A stretch of DNA of 64,000 nucleotides from Salinirubellus salinus. GTDB lineage: Archaea > Halobacteriota > Halobacteria > Halobacteriales > Haloarculaceae. The position numbers and the translations under genes were made by a program. This document shows positions 8,159 to 16,795 of this stretch, piece after piece; the stretch's first letter is position 1; each line of letters starts with the position of its first letter. The notes below the pieces were generated by a model that ran no database searches, had not been told where the DNA came from, and worked only from the letters and a program-made list of their open reading frames with translations. Location of the stretch: positions 434,001-498,000 of the forward strand of contig NZ_CP104003.1 in the NCBI RefSeq assembly GCF_025231485.1, given 5' to 3'.

Positions 8159-8422
8159 ATGGTAGAGACCCTCCTCCCGCTGCAGTTCGGCGGGCTCGGC
8201 GGTCCGCCGCTGTTCTTCCGTCTTTTCGGGCTCCTGTTCGCCGCCGTCGGCGCCCTGAACCTCTGGAAGCCCCGTGAGATGGCGAGCTGGCAGTTCAGAC
8301 GGCGCTACGGCGACGTGGAGGGGACCCTCGAGCCGTCGGACGCCCGCGTGATGCTGATGCGTGTGTTCGGCGGCTTCTTCGTCCTCGTCGGCCTGGGCAT
8401 CTTCCTCGGGCTGTTCCCGTAA
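8159..8422 (+). CDS. Small two-helix membrane protein, unknown function
   Basis: 87 residues. A hydrophobic segment at about 18-37 (LFFRLFGLLFAAVGALNLW) and another at about 66-86 (FGGFFVLVGLGIFLGLF) flank a polar loop with an FRRRYGD-like stretch. No enzymatic motif is visible. ATG 8159 is preferred over the GTG three bases upstream. It sits alone between the dehydrogenase and convergent GNAT genes. Confidence 0.6.
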   Translation: MVETLLPLQFGGLGGPPLFFRLFGLLFAAVGALNLWKPREMASWQFRRRYGDVEGTLEPSDARVMLMRVFGGFFVLVGLGIFLGLFP

Positions 8423-8447
8423 CGGGCGCGGCGACCGCCACACGGGG

Positions 8448-9020
8448 TCACGCGTCGTCTCTGGCCGCCTGCTCGCGCCACTCCGGCGCGAGCAGTCCGT
8501 ACCGGACCACGTCCACGCGGTCGCCGCGGACGAACGCGTGTTCGCGGCTCACGCCCTCCTCGAGGAACCCGTTGCGTCCCAGTGCCCGCCGCGCCGCCTC
8601 GTTGGTCGCCTGCGTCGTCGCGTGGAGCCGGTGGAGTCCGAGCGTGTCGAAGGCGTACGCACAGAGGAGGCCGAGCGTCTCCGTGGCGTAGCCCCGGTCC
8701 CAGTGATCGGGGGCGACGTACCCCCGCACCTCCGCGACGCCCCACTGCGGGAAGTAGTCGGCCAGTTCGGCGACGCCGACCCGTTCGTGCTCGCTGGCGG
8801 GTGCCGTCGGCGTCCCCGGCGTGTAGACGAGGAACGTGAAGTCCTCGGGACTGAGCGACTCGAACCACTCGGTCTGCTGGCGGTCGGTGTACGGGAGGAC
8901 TGCCCCGAGCGGTTCGCGAACCACTGGGTCCTGTGACAGTCGCCGGACGAACGGCAGGTCGTCCGCCTCCAGCGGCCGGAGGTGGACGCGCTCACCACGG
9001 AGGAACGCGGGTGCGGTCAT
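8448..9020 (-). CDS. GNAT-family N-acetyltransferase (RimJ/RimL type), tandem copy 1
   Basis: 190 residues. RimJ/RimL-type acetyltransferases move acetyl from acetyl-CoA to protein N-termini or small amines. The layout is LRGERVHLRPLEADDL at the start, a pantetheine-binding region HWDRGYATETLGLLCAYAF (Q/RxxGxG/A type) in the middle, then ALGRNGFLEEG near the C-terminus. It is the third gene of three tandem minus-strand paralogues with 48 bp between it and its upstream neighbour. Substrate unknown. Confidence 0.85.
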   Translation of the reverse strand: MTAPAFLRGERVHLRPLEADDLPFVRRLSQDPVVREPLGAVLPYTDRQQTEWFESLSPEDFTFLVYTPGTPTAPASEHERVGVAELADYFPQWGVAEVRGYVAPDHWDRGYATETLGLLCAYAFDTLGLHRLHATTQATNEAARRALGRNGFLEEGVSREHAFVRGDRVDVVRYGLLAPEWREQAARDDA

Positions 9021-9068
9021 GCCGCCCGAGTGGTCGAGGAAGGGAATAACTCCCCGTTCGGCGGGTGC

Positions 9069-9635
9069 TCACTCGGCTGTGGCATCGGTCCGGCCGGCCC
9101 TCCCTTCGCGCCACTCCCGTGCCAGCAGGCCGTAGTGGAGCCGGTCGACGCGTTCCCCACCGACGAGCGTCGCCTCTCGGCTCGTCCCCTCGTGGGTGAA
9201 CCCGAGTCGATCCAGCGTCGCCCGTGCGGACTCGTTGACGGCGAGGGTCTGCGCCCGGAGCCGGTGGAGTCGCCGCTCGTCGAACGCGTAGGCCACGACG
9301 AGTCCACACGCGGCTGTGGCGTAACCGTGCCCGCGAGCGTCCGGGACGAGCGCGGCACCCACCTCGGCGGTCCCGGCCCGGCCGTCGAGGTCGAAGAGGT
9401 TCACGAGCCCAACGGCGCGTTCCGGGTCGTCCGCCGGGCAGACGAGGAGCTGGACGTTCGACTCGTCCAGCGACTCCAGCCACTCGCGCTCCTGTCGCCG
9501 GGTGTGCGGGGTGTGGACGTCCATCCGCTGTCGGACCGCCGGGTCGGCGTACACGTCGTCGAACAGGCCGAGGTCCGCCTCCTCGAACGTGCGGAGTTCG
9601 ACCCGGTCGCCCCGGAGGAAGACGGGGCCGGGCAT
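9069..9635 (-). CDS. GNAT-family N-acetyltransferase (RimJ/RimL type), tandem copy 2
   Basis: 188 residues, same architecture as its neighbours: FLRGDRVELRTFEEADL, acetyl-CoA-binding PDARGHGYATAACGLVVAYAF, and RATLDRLGFTHEG. Its ATG overlaps the stop of the upstream copy by one base (TGATG on the minus strand), so the two are translated together. Probably an acetyltransferase of protein N-termini, antibiotics or amines. The target is not predictable from sequence. Confidence 0.85.
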   Translation of the reverse strand: MPGPVFLRGDRVELRTFEEADLGLFDDVYADPAVRQRMDVHTPHTRRQEREWLESLDESNVQLLVCPADDPERAVGLVNLFDLDGRAGTAEVGAALVPDARGHGYATAACGLVVAYAFDERRLHRLRAQTLAVNESARATLDRLGFTHEGTSREATLVGGERVDRLHYGLLAREWREGRAGRTDATAE

Positions 9636-10267
9636 CAGTGCTCACCTCCGTCGGATCCGGCGTCGAGCGCCGCTCTCGCCCGCTCGTGGGCCGGTTCCCA
9701 CTCGTCGGCGAACGCGACGTACCGGTGGCAGTCGACGCGCTCGCCGTCGCGGAACGCCTCGCGTTCGAGCACCGCCTCCTCGTGCCACCCGGCCTTCTCG
9801 AGGACGCGCATCGAGGCGGGGTTGTGGGCGTAGACGCTCGCGTACAGTTTCGCCAGTCGTCGCTCCTCGAAGGCGTACCGGGTCAGGAGTGCGACCGCCT
9901 CGGTGGCGTAGCCGTTGCCCCAGTGCTCCGAGGCGACGCTGTAGCCGACCTCGGCGGTCCCCCACGTCGTGTCGAGGTCACCGAGGCCGGCGGTCCCCAC
10001 GGGTTCACCGTCGGAGCGTGGTTCCGACGAGGCGTCACTCGCTCCGCTCGTGTCACCGCGCCCGGCGACGAGCAACAGCGTCTCGCCGTCCCGGTCGTGC
10101 AGCGAGTCCAGCCACTCGCGCTCCTGTTCGCGGTTCTTCGGCGTCGACGAGCGCAGCGTCGCCCGCACCCGCGGGTCGTTGATAGCTCGCTGGACGAACG
10201 CGAGGTCTGCCTCCTCGACCGGACAGAGGTCGATACGGTCGCCACGCAGGAAGGTAGGGTCGGGCAT
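9635..10267 (-). CDS. GNAT-family N-acetyltransferase (RimJ/RimL type), tandem copy 3 with a loop insertion
   Basis: 210 residues. First gene of the tandem trio. It starts FLRGDRIDLCPVEEADL, carries acetyl-CoA-binding SEHWGNGYATEAVALLTRYAF and ends in MRVLEKAGWHEEA. Compared with the other two copies it has an extra low-complexity Ser/Asp/Glu stretch of about 15 residues near residue 75-90, between two beta strands. ATG 10267 aligns with the starts of its paralogues. A longer in-frame extension upstream has no conserved content and runs antisense to endonuclease III. Confidence 0.85.
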   Translation of the reverse strand: MPDPTFLRGDRIDLCPVEEADLAFVQRAINDPRVRATLRSSTPKNREQEREWLDSLHDRDGETLLLVAGRGDTSGASDASSEPRSDGEPVGTAGLGDLDTTWGTAEVGYSVASEHWGNGYATEAVALLTRYAFEERRLAKLYASVYAHNPASMRVLEKAGWHEEAVLEREAFRDGERVDCHRYVAFADEWEPAHERARAALDAGSDGGEH

Positions 10268-10474
10268 AGTCCACGGTTCTCGGCGGTCGCCCAAGAGTCC
10301 GTGGCTAGTGTGTGGTGTGCTAGCACTGTGTCGCGTCCCCCAGAAGGTGTTTACCGGCCGGGCCGGAGCACACGGGTACGGGTCCTCGGGTAGGGGCCTC
10401 TGGACCCGTGCTGGATTTATGTGTGGGTGGCCGACACCAGTACTGATTAGACCGTCCCACGCGCCTCGCGATGT

Positions 10475-11158
10475 ATGGGCACGCCGCTCTCCTCCCGCGA
10501 GGAACAGGTCGACGAGGTGCTGACGCGACTCTACGACCGCTACCCCGAACCGGAGATCTCGCTCGACTTCTCGAACCGCCTCGAACTGCTCGTCGCCGTC
10601 GTCCTCTCGGCGCAGTGTACCGACGCACGGGTCAACGAGGTGACGACGGACCTGTTCGAGAAGTACCGCACGCCCGAGGACTACGCGAACGCGAGCGAGG
10701 AGCAACTCGCCGAGGACATCTACGGCATCACGTTCCACAACAACAAGGGCGGCTACCTGAAGGGCATCGGGGAGATACTGGTCGCCGAACACGGCGGCGA
10801 GGTGCCGGACACGATGAGTGCGCTCACCGACCTCCCCGGCGTGGGCCGCAAGACCGCGAACGTCGTCCTGCAGCACGGCCACGAGGTCGTGGAGGGCATC
10901 GTCGTCGACACGCACGTCCAGCGCATCTCCCGGCGTCTCGGGCTGACCGAGGAGGAGACGCCGGCGAAGATCGAGCAGGACCTGATGGGTGTCGTCCCCG
11001 AGGACGAGTGGAAGGAACTCACGCACCTGTTCATCAGCCACGGACGGGCGACCTGCTCGGCGCGGAACCCGGACTGCGGGGACTGCGTGCTGGCGGACAT
11101 CTGCCCCTCTGAGAAGGGCGACGCGGACGTGGACCTCGCCAGCGGCGAGGCGTGGTAG
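10475..11158 (+). CDS. nth: Endonuclease III (DNA glycosylase/AP lyase)
   Basis: 227 residues. Base-excision repair enzyme removing oxidised pyrimidines and nicking the abasic site. The helix-hairpin-helix LPGVGRKTANVVL carries the catalytic lysine. The catalytic aspartate is in VDTHVQRIS. A C-terminal 4Fe-4S cluster is formed by C-X6-C-X2-C-X5-C (CSARNPDCGDCVLADIC). All key residues are intact. It is a stand-alone gene with an AT-rich patch around 10410-10445 as possible promoter. Confidence 0.95.
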   Translation: MGTPLSSREEQVDEVLTRLYDRYPEPEISLDFSNRLELLVAVVLSAQCTDARVNEVTTDLFEKYRTPEDYANASEEQLAEDIYGITFHNNKGGYLKGIGEILVAEHGGEVPDTMSALTDLPGVGRKTANVVLQHGHEVVEGIVVDTHVQRISRRLGLTEEETPAKIEQDLMGVVPEDEWKELTHLFISHGRATCSARNPDCGDCVLADICPSEKGDADVDLASGEAW

Positions 11159-11196
11159 GGACGGGGAGTTTTGTCGGTCGCCGGTGAGGTGGGGCC

Positions 11197-12003
11197 ATGC
11201 TCGGACGGGCCGGCCGGTACGTGGCGGTGACGTACGGCGTCAGCTGGAGCGCGTGGGGCCTCCTCCTCGTCACCGACCTGCGACCGTTCGCGCTCCCGGG
11301 GCTCCTCGCGTTCTTCGTCGGCGGGCTCGGGCCGGCCGTGGCCGGCGTCGGACTCACCGTCTCGTCCGGAGCCGAGGCCCGGCGAGCGTACTGGCGTCGA
11401 CTGGTCGACCCGTCGAGAGTCGGGCTGACGTGGGGTCTCTTCGTCCTCGCGCTCCCGCTGTTCGTCACGCTCGCCGGCGCCGTCGTCGCGGGAGTTGCCG
11501 GTGGGTCGTCGGGACTGCTGGCCGAGTCGGCACCCGACACCGTCCCGGCGTTCCTCGCCTTCCTCGTCGTGACGGTCCTGTTCGGGCCGCTCCCGGAGGA
11601 ACTCGGCTGGCGTGGCTACCTCCTCGACCCGCTGCTCGACCGGTACGGGGCGCTCCGTGCCAGCCTCGGCGTCGGTGGCCTGTGGGCGGTCTGGCACCTG
11701 CCGCTGTTCTTCCTCGCCGGGACCTACTAGGCGGGGCTGGGCCTCGGGACGGCCGCGTTCTGGCTGTTCGGGTACTTCGTCCTGGCCTACTCGGTGCTGT
11801 TCACGTGGGTCCACGTCCACACCGGCCGGAGCATCCTCGCGGCCGTCCTCTTCCACTCGGCCATCAACGGGAGCGGGGAGCTGTTCGTCTCGACGCTCGG
11901 GGCGGACCTCGTCTCGGCGGGCCTGTTGCTGGTCGTCGTCGGGGCCGTCGTGGCCGTCGCCGGTCCGGAGGGGCTCAGGCGGGGCGGCGAGACGCCCACG
12001 TAG
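11197..12003 (+). pseudogene. CPBP-family intramembrane protease, interrupted by one in-frame TAG
   Basis: CPBP proteases (type II CAAX prenyl protease/bacteriocin-processing) are multi-spanning glutamic peptidases. Motif 1 EELGWRGYLLDPL (catalytic Glu pair), motif 2 LWAVWHLPLFF and motif 3 VLFHSAINGSGELF are all in one frame. A single TAG at 11728-11730 breaks it between motifs 2 and 3. The context GTY-stop-AGLGLG fits a CAG (Gln) to TAG change. Without the stop it would be a normal 268-residue protein. The first 177 residues alone would lack motif 3 and the last helices. Either a recent nonsense mutation or a sequencing error. No frameshift is involved. Confidence 0.85.
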
Positions 12004-12012
12004 CGCGCCCAC

Positions 12013-12513
12013 CTAGAGCACGTACATGACGACGAACCGGCCGAGACCGGTGAGCCACGCGCCAATCCAGAAGAACGTGTAGCCGAACACGCCGAGGCGG
12101 AGCCGTGAGCGCCAGTGGCTCATCCGCTCGCTCCCGATCTCCTCCAGCAGCACGTCCTCGTCGTAGTCGTGGTAGAGGTCGTGCTCCCACTTCGCCCGGA
12201 AGATGCGGACGATACCCGTGAACCCGAACAGGAGGAAGGCGTAGGCGGTCAGCCCGAGGAACGCGTGGACGGTGGCGAGCCCGCCGAACTGACCCGGATG
12301 GCCCGCCAGCCCGAACAGCCGCGGCACCATCCAGAACACCATCGGCACCGTCGTCAGCGTCAACCCCGTGAGGATGAACTTCAGGTGGTAGGTCAGCACG
12401 CCCCACGTGACGGCCTCGGCGTCGATCATGATCCACGCCCCGTAGAGGAACAGGGGGAGGGCGGCCGAGACGGCGATGGCAGTCAGCGCCGCGACGGTCG
12501 CGTCGGGGAGCAT
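12013..12513 (-). CDS. Haloarchaeal four-to-five-helix membrane protein of the bc-complex region
   Basis: 166 residues with hydrophobic helices near residues 7-28, 40-62, 80-103 and 138-160, and a charged cytoplasmic loop (KWEHDLYHDYDEDVLLEEIG). Histidines sit in the second and third helices (YHLKF, VHAFLG). From memory it belongs to a conserved haloarchaeal family found beside Rieske/cytochrome-b genes (probably DUF7321, not verified). Function unknown. A role with the electron-transfer complex is inferred from context. ATG 12513 is preferred over the adjacent GTG. Confidence 0.65.
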   Translation of the reverse strand: MLPDATVAALTAIAVSAALPLFLYGAWIMIDAEAVTWGVLTYHLKFILTGLTLTTVPMVFWMVPRLFGLAGHPGQFGGLATVHAFLGLTAYAFLLFGFTGIVRIFRAKWEHDLYHDYDEDVLLEEIGSERMSHWRSRLRLGVFGYTFFWIGAWLTGLGRFVVMYVL

Positions 12514-12585
12514 CACCCGGAGGTTGGACCGGACCGCGTTTGAGACTGCCGGAAGCGGCGCGCCCGGCCGCCGCCGTCGTCGGCC

Positions 12586-13587
12586 TCACCCGGCGGTCGG
12601 CGTCGGTGTCGCCGTGGCGTTCCCGACGGTCCGGACCACGTCCTGCTGGCCGCCGAGTTCGTAGGGGCCCGCGCCGGGGCCGGTCGACGTGCGGACGCCC
12701 ACGCCCCAGATGTCGGGGCCGCTGTACTCGGTGAGCATCACGAACTCGTCGCGGTCGGGCAGATAGCGGACGACCGGGTCGCCGCCGCAGGCCGTCGTCA
12801 CCCGACCGAGGGGCGTGAACGACGACAGGTTCTCCGAGGTGGCGACCTGCACGTGGTAGCGGGGGTGTTCGGTCGTCTCGTCGACGAACAGGTAGTAGGT
12901 GCCGTCGACCCGCACCACGTCGGGGTCGCCGGTCTGCCAGCCCTCGCCACGCACGTCGAGTGCGAGGCCCTGTCGGTCCCAGTGGAGCGCGTCCGTGGAG
13001 ACGGCGTGCCCCAGCGCCTCGCCGTTCTCGCCGGGCGTGCCGAACTTCTGCTCGTAGTAGAGGTGCCACGTCTCCGTCTCGGGGTCGTAGAACCCCCCCG
13101 TGTCGCTCTCGTTCAGGACGACGCCGCGGTTCGTTAGGTCGGTCAGCGACCGGCCGGTCCAGAGTTCGGTACGCTCCTCCCCCACGGTCCGGAAGAGGTA
13201 GTAGACCCCGTCGACCTCCCGGCCCCAGTTGAAGTTCGAGGCGAACTCGGCGCCCTCTACGTCCGCGGCGACGCGACGGTACGACTCGAAGTCGCGACTC
13301 TCGTAGAGGTCCATCCGGCCGTCCCCGTCGTCGACGAGGAGGCGGTAGGGGAACTCGCGGTCGGGTTCGACGAAGAGGACGGGGTCGTAGACACCGACCA
13401 GTGGCTCCGGGTCGCTCCAGTCGGTCCACTCGGGGGCGAGGGCCGTCCCGCTGGGCGCACAGGTGTCGGGGGGACGCTCTCCCACCCCGAAGAGGGCGAC
13501 CCCGGCGGACTGGACAGCCAGCGTGTAGAGCGAGGCGACCACCAGTAGGACTGCCACCAGCCACGCGAGGGCCCGTTCGGCGTCCAT
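12586..13587 (-). CDS. Membrane-anchored five-bladed beta-propeller protein, glycoside hydrolase family 43/68-like
   Basis: 333 residues. One N-terminal membrane helix (about 8-32) places the rest outside the cell. Repeated propeller phrases include YDPVLFVEPD, FNWGREVDGVYYLFR, FYDPETETWHLYYEQ, TGDPDVVRVDGTYYLFVDE and GDPVVRYLPDRDEFVM. Blades beginning with D-P and W/Y-Y-L-F resemble GH43/GH32/GH68 furanosidase folds. Candidate acidic residues occur (YDP, GDPD, DE), but catalytic assignment is uncertain. It could act on cell-surface glycans or be a non-catalytic binding protein. Divergent from the ASST-like gene. Confidence 0.65.
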   Translation of the reverse strand: MDAERALAWLVAVLLVVASLYTLAVQSAGVALFGVGERPPDTCAPSGTALAPEWTDWSDPEPLVGVYDPVLFVEPDREFPYRLLVDDGDGRMDLYESRDFESYRRVAADVEGAEFASNFNWGREVDGVYYLFRTVGEERTELWTGRSLTDLTNRGVVLNESDTGGFYDPETETWHLYYEQKFGTPGENGEALGHAVSTDALHWDRQGLALDVRGEGWQTGDPDVVRVDGTYYLFVDETTEHPRYHVQVATSENLSSFTPLGRVTTACGGDPVVRYLPDRDEFVMLTEYSGPDIWGVGVRTSTGPGAGPYELGGQQDVVRTVGNATATPTPTAG

Positions 13588-13719
13588 GTCGGTGGAGTCC
13601 GTCGGTTCGGTAATAAACTCTCACCCGGTGCTGCCGGTTCGGTCAACTGCCAGCGTGGGTTAACACTCCCACACGGGTCTGTTAATTCCGTCGTAACATT
13701 GTCCCTCTGGAGCATCACG

Positions 13720-15111
13720 ATGCTTGTCATGACCTCACTCGGCCCCCGTCGGCGGCTCGTCGTCCGTCTCTGTCTCGCCCTCGGTCTCCTCGTCCCGGCC
13801 ACGTTCGTCGGCGAAGCCTACGTGACCCGCGGGAGTGACACGGGCGCATTCGACGTCACGGCCAGCGTCGGGGACCGTATCGCCGCGCCCGCCAACGGGA
13901 CCACCGTCATCACCACGCAGACGGTCGGCAAGGAGGTCGACTTCGTCCAGCGCTCGGGCGACTCCCCCGGTGAGCTCCTCGCCATCGACCCGAACGGGAC
14001 GCTCTCCTACTACGACAACCGCTACTACTCCTACTGGGACGTCGACCCGGAACCGGGCACCTCGGCGACCGTCCTCTACGTCGCCAGCGAGTTCCGGACC
14101 CGGCCCCACTGCGGCGAGGCGAAGTCCTGCTTCGTCAACCACATCGAGACGGCGAACCTCTCGACCGGTGAGCGGACCACCCTCTACTCCCAGACGGTCC
14201 GGAGCGAACCGAGCATCCGGTGGCACGACGTCGACCGCGTCGGCCCCGACACGTTCCTCGTGGCCGACATCCACCTCGACCGTGTGTTCGTCATCAACGT
14301 GACCAGCGGCCTCGTCGAGTGGGGCTGGGAGGTGCAGTCGGACTACGACGTGAACGAGGGCGGGGAGTTCCCCACCGACTGGACACACCTGAACGACGTG
14401 GAACTGCTCGACGACGGCCGCGTGATGGTCGGCCTGCGGAACCAGGACACCGTCGCGTTCGTCGACCCGGAGACCGGTCTCGACGAATCGTGGTCGCTCG
14501 GGTCGAACGACGACTACGACGTGCTGAACGAGCAGCACAACCCCGACTACATCCCGGCCGAGCGCGGCGGGCCGGCGGTCCTCGTCTCGGACTCCGACAA
14601 CCACCGCATCGTCGAGTACCAGCGCGTCGACGGCCAGTGGGAGCAGTCGTGGGTCTGGACCGGGAGCGGCGTGAACTGGCCGCGCGACGCCGACCGGCTG
14701 CCGAACGGCCACACGCTGGTGACGGACACGAACTCGAACCGAGTCGTGGAGGTGAACCGCGCGGGCGACGTGGTCTGGGAGGTGTCGCTGACCCGGCCGT
14801 ACGAGGCCGAGCGCTTCGAGACGGGCGACGAGAGCGCCACCGGGAACAGCGCCGCGAGCCTCGGTCTCGAGTCGCGCGTCGACGGCGACGGCGGCCCTGC
14901 GGCTCCCGAGTCACTGACCGGGCGCCTCGCCGCCAGCCCCGTCTACCAGGCCGTGCTGTTCGTCCTCCCGTGGTGGATGGGCATCAGGCAGGTGCTCGCC
15001 CTGCTGGCGGCGGTGGCGTTCGCGCTCGTGTGGCTCGGTCTCGAGTTCTCGTGGTCCGACCGGCGCCTGCCGCGGCCCCCCTCGCTCGGCGGCGACCGGA
15101 GTCGTCAGTAG
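13720..15111 (+). CDS. Arylsulfotransferase (ASST)-like membrane protein
   Basis: 463 residues from ATG 13720 (ATG 13729 also possible). An N-terminal hydrophobic helix (about 12-30) and a C-terminal pair of helices (about 405-445) anchor a large external beta-propeller domain. WHDVDRVGPDTFLVADIHLDRV, THLNDVELLDDGRVMVGLRN, EQHNPDYIP, VSDSDNHRIVEYQR and WPRDADRLPNGHTLVTDTNSNRVVEV are typical ASST/NHL-type blade repeats. Known ASSTs transfer sulfate between phenols via a histidine. H in NDV/THLND or EQHNP is a candidate, but activity in archaea is unproven. An alternative is a surface structural propeller. Confidence 0.7.
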   Translation: MLVMTSLGPRRRLVVRLCLALGLLVPATFVGEAYVTRGSDTGAFDVTASVGDRIAAPANGTTVITTQTVGKEVDFVQRSGDSPGELLAIDPNGTLSYYDNRYYSYWDVDPEPGTSATVLYVASEFRTRPHCGEAKSCFVNHIETANLSTGERTTLYSQTVRSEPSIRWHDVDRVGPDTFLVADIHLDRVFVINVTSGLVEWGWEVQSDYDVNEGGEFPTDWTHLNDVELLDDGRVMVGLRNQDTVAFVDPETGLDESWSLGSNDDYDVLNEQHNPDYIPAERGGPAVLVSDSDNHRIVEYQRVDGQWEQSWVWTGSGVNWPRDADRLPNGHTLVTDTNSNRVVEVNRAGDVVWEVSLTRPYEAERFETGDESATGNSAASLGLESRVDGDGGPAAPESLTGRLAASPVYQAVLFVLPWWMGIRQVLALLAAVAFALVWLGLEFSWSDRRLPRPPSLGGDRSRQ

Positions 15112-15162
15112 CACCCGCCCTTACCACGACGTTTACGGGGGACGCGACCGTACTCAGTGGTG

Positions 15163-16113
15163 ATGGCCGACGCAACCGAGGAGACCGAGGCCGACCACGA
15201 CGCGGAGGGAACGGACCCCGAGGCGTCGGCCACCGGGGCGGCCTCGTCGTCCTCGCACTCCCCGTCCGACGACCGCCCGGCGTCGACGACGGACGACGGG
15301 ACGGACACCACCGAGGGCGACGACGAGGCACCGAGTCTCGAGGAACTCCGCGCGCAGGTGGAAGCAAAGTACGACTTCGAGAACTTCGGGCCCGATCAGA
15401 TGGCGGAGATGACCGCCGAGGAGTGGGAGGCGGTGTTCGACCCGGAGACGTGGATAACTGGGTCGGAGCTACTCGACCGGCTGGAGGCCGACGTCAAGTC
15501 ACGCGTGGTGACCCGCGACGTGTTCGCCCGCGTCGAGCGCCTCGACAACCCCGACCGCCTCGTCGCCTACTCGGACGAGGGGTACGTCGTCGTCTACCGG
15601 GACGGGAGCACCGAGGGCCGCGGGACCGTCCTCCGCGACGTCGAACCGCTCGTGGCGCTGAACTCGATGGAGGAGTACGACCCGCCGGCGATGCCGGAGG
15701 GGGACCTCCTGCCGGACCCAGTGGACGTGCCGCAGGGGAGCGGCGAGAAGGGGAACCTCCTCATCCAGATCGTCGCGGGCGTGCAGTTGCTCGCCGGGCT
15801 CGCCCTGTTCGGCGCGTGGCTGCTGGGGGTGTTGCGCGTCGGCCCGTTCACCGCGGACCCGATAATCCTCGTCGCCGGCCTGGGGTTCCTCGTCATCGGG
15901 TTCTTCCTGTTCTTGATGGTGGCGAACGCGAGGCTCTCCGACCGGTTCCGTGCCGAGGAGTACCGGAACCGCCTGCGCGCCATCGGCATCGACTCAGAGG
16001 AGCGCCCGGAGTGGCTCCCACCCGAGGTGGAGTGGCCCGCGGGCGAACTCGAGGAGGGGGCGAGCGAGGGGGCGAGTCAGAGCGTCGAAGAGCGCGGCGA
16101 GGAGTCGGTCTGA
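15163..16113 (+). CDS. Acidic haloarchaeal protein with two C-terminal membrane helices, bc-cluster associated
   Basis: 316 residues. The first about 65 residues are a disordered Asp/Glu/Ser/Thr-rich tail. A soluble domain (about 68-180) contains the phrases EEWEAVFDPETWITG and YSDEGYVVVYRDGS. Helices follow at about 198-222 and 230-253, and the tail is again acidic. From memory it matches a haloarchaeal family found beside cytochrome bc genes (probably DUF7319, not verified). Function unknown. It precedes the halocyanin-Rieske-cytochrome b operon by about 120 bp, and may help assemble or anchor that complex. Confidence 0.6.
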   Translation: MADATEETEADHDAEGTDPEASATGAASSSSHSPSDDRPASTTDDGTDTTEGDDEAPSLEELRAQVEAKYDFENFGPDQMAEMTAEEWEAVFDPETWITGSELLDRLEADVKSRVVTRDVFARVERLDNPDRLVAYSDEGYVVVYRDGSTEGRGTVLRDVEPLVALNSMEEYDPPAMPEGDLLPDPVDVPQGSGEKGNLLIQIVAGVQLLAGLALFGAWLLGVLRVGPFTADPIILVAGLGFLVIGFFLFLMVANARLSDRFRAEEYRNRLRAIGIDSEERPEWLPPEVEWPAGELEEGASEGASQSVEERGEESV

Positions 16114-16200
16114 GCGCCCCGCTGGCGGGGCGGAGGACGGGGGTGTTCGTCGCCGGTCGCAAACCCGGCAAACACGGGGCACGGCGCGGCGTTCGGTGGG

Positions 16201-16206
16201 TTTATA
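16201..16206 (+). promoter_or_regulatory. TATA box of the halocyanin-Rieske-cytochrome b operon
   Basis: TTTATA, followed by further AT-rich bases to 16214, lies about 31 bp before the halocyanin ATG at 16235 in otherwise GC-rich DNA. The spacing implies a leaderless or very short-leader transcript. The five overlapping or closely spaced genes that follow have no comparable internal element before 18.0 kb. Confidence 0.6.
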
Positions 16207-16234
16207 CGAATATAGTCCCGACAGTCGGTTGTCT

Positions 16235-16795
16235 ATGAACAGACGGGAGTTCATGCGGACGGCGGGTGGCGCGACTGCCGCGACGGCCGCCGCCGCGAGC
16301 ACCGCTGGGACCGCCGCCGCCCAGTCGAGCAAGGAGGTGATCGTCGGGCCGGGTGGCAGCCTCGTGTTCGAGCCCGCCGAGCTGTACGTGAAACCCGGGA
16401 CGACGGTGAACTTCGTGTGGGAGTCGGACCTCCACAACATCGTCGTCGAGAGCCAGCCCGAGGGCGCCAACTGGGAGGGTACCGAGGGTGGCGCGGCCGA
16501 CACGTACGACACGGGCCACGAGTACTCGTTCACCTTCGAGACGACGGGTACCTACGAGTACTACTGCGCCCCGCACCGGTCCTCCGGCATGGTCGGGACC
16601 GTCATCGTGAACGAGTCGGGCGAGGCGCCCGGCGGCGGCGGTGGCGCCAAGGAGGCAGACCCCGAGCACATGGGGGTCCCCATCCAGGCGCACTTCGTCG
16701 GTATCGCGACCATCCTCGCCATCCTGATGTCGCTGGTGTTCACGTTCTTCCAGCTGAAGTACGGCGAGTCGCCCCACGCGAAGGGTGGTGACTGA
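16235..16795 (+). CDS. Halocyanin with C-terminal membrane anchor, bc-complex electron acceptor
   Basis: 186 residues. Tat signal NRREFMR at residues 2-8 followed by an Ala-rich stretch. The cupredoxin domain (about 33-125) has copper ligands His in SDLHNIVV and Cys-His-Met in YYCAPHRSSGM. A Gly-rich linker leads to a C-terminal helix (about 152-176) ending in a short cytoplasmic tail. It probably takes electrons from the Rieske/cytochrome b complex, replacing soluble cytochrome c in haloarchaea. Its stop overlaps the next start by one base (TGATG). First gene of the operon. Confidence 0.92.
   Translation: MNRREFMRTAGGATAATAAAASTAGTAAAQSSKEVIVGPGGSLVFEPAELYVKPGTTVNFVWESDLHNIVVESQPEGANWEGTEGGAADTYDTGHEYSFTFETTGTYEYYCAPHRSSGMVGTVIVNESGEAPGGGGGAKEADPEHMGVPIQAHFVGIATILAILMSLVFTFFQLKYGESPHAKGGD

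Noticed and set aside
11197-12003. Read-through of the TAG as pyrrolysine or another amino acid
   Set aside because: No pyrrolysine genes are seen in the window and haloarchaea are not known to use it. A point mutation explains the data.
14220-16238. 672-codon plus-strand open frame overlapping the ASST-like gene
   Set aside because: Arg/Gly-rich translation in a shifted frame, while the real gene has membrane helices and beta-propeller motifs.
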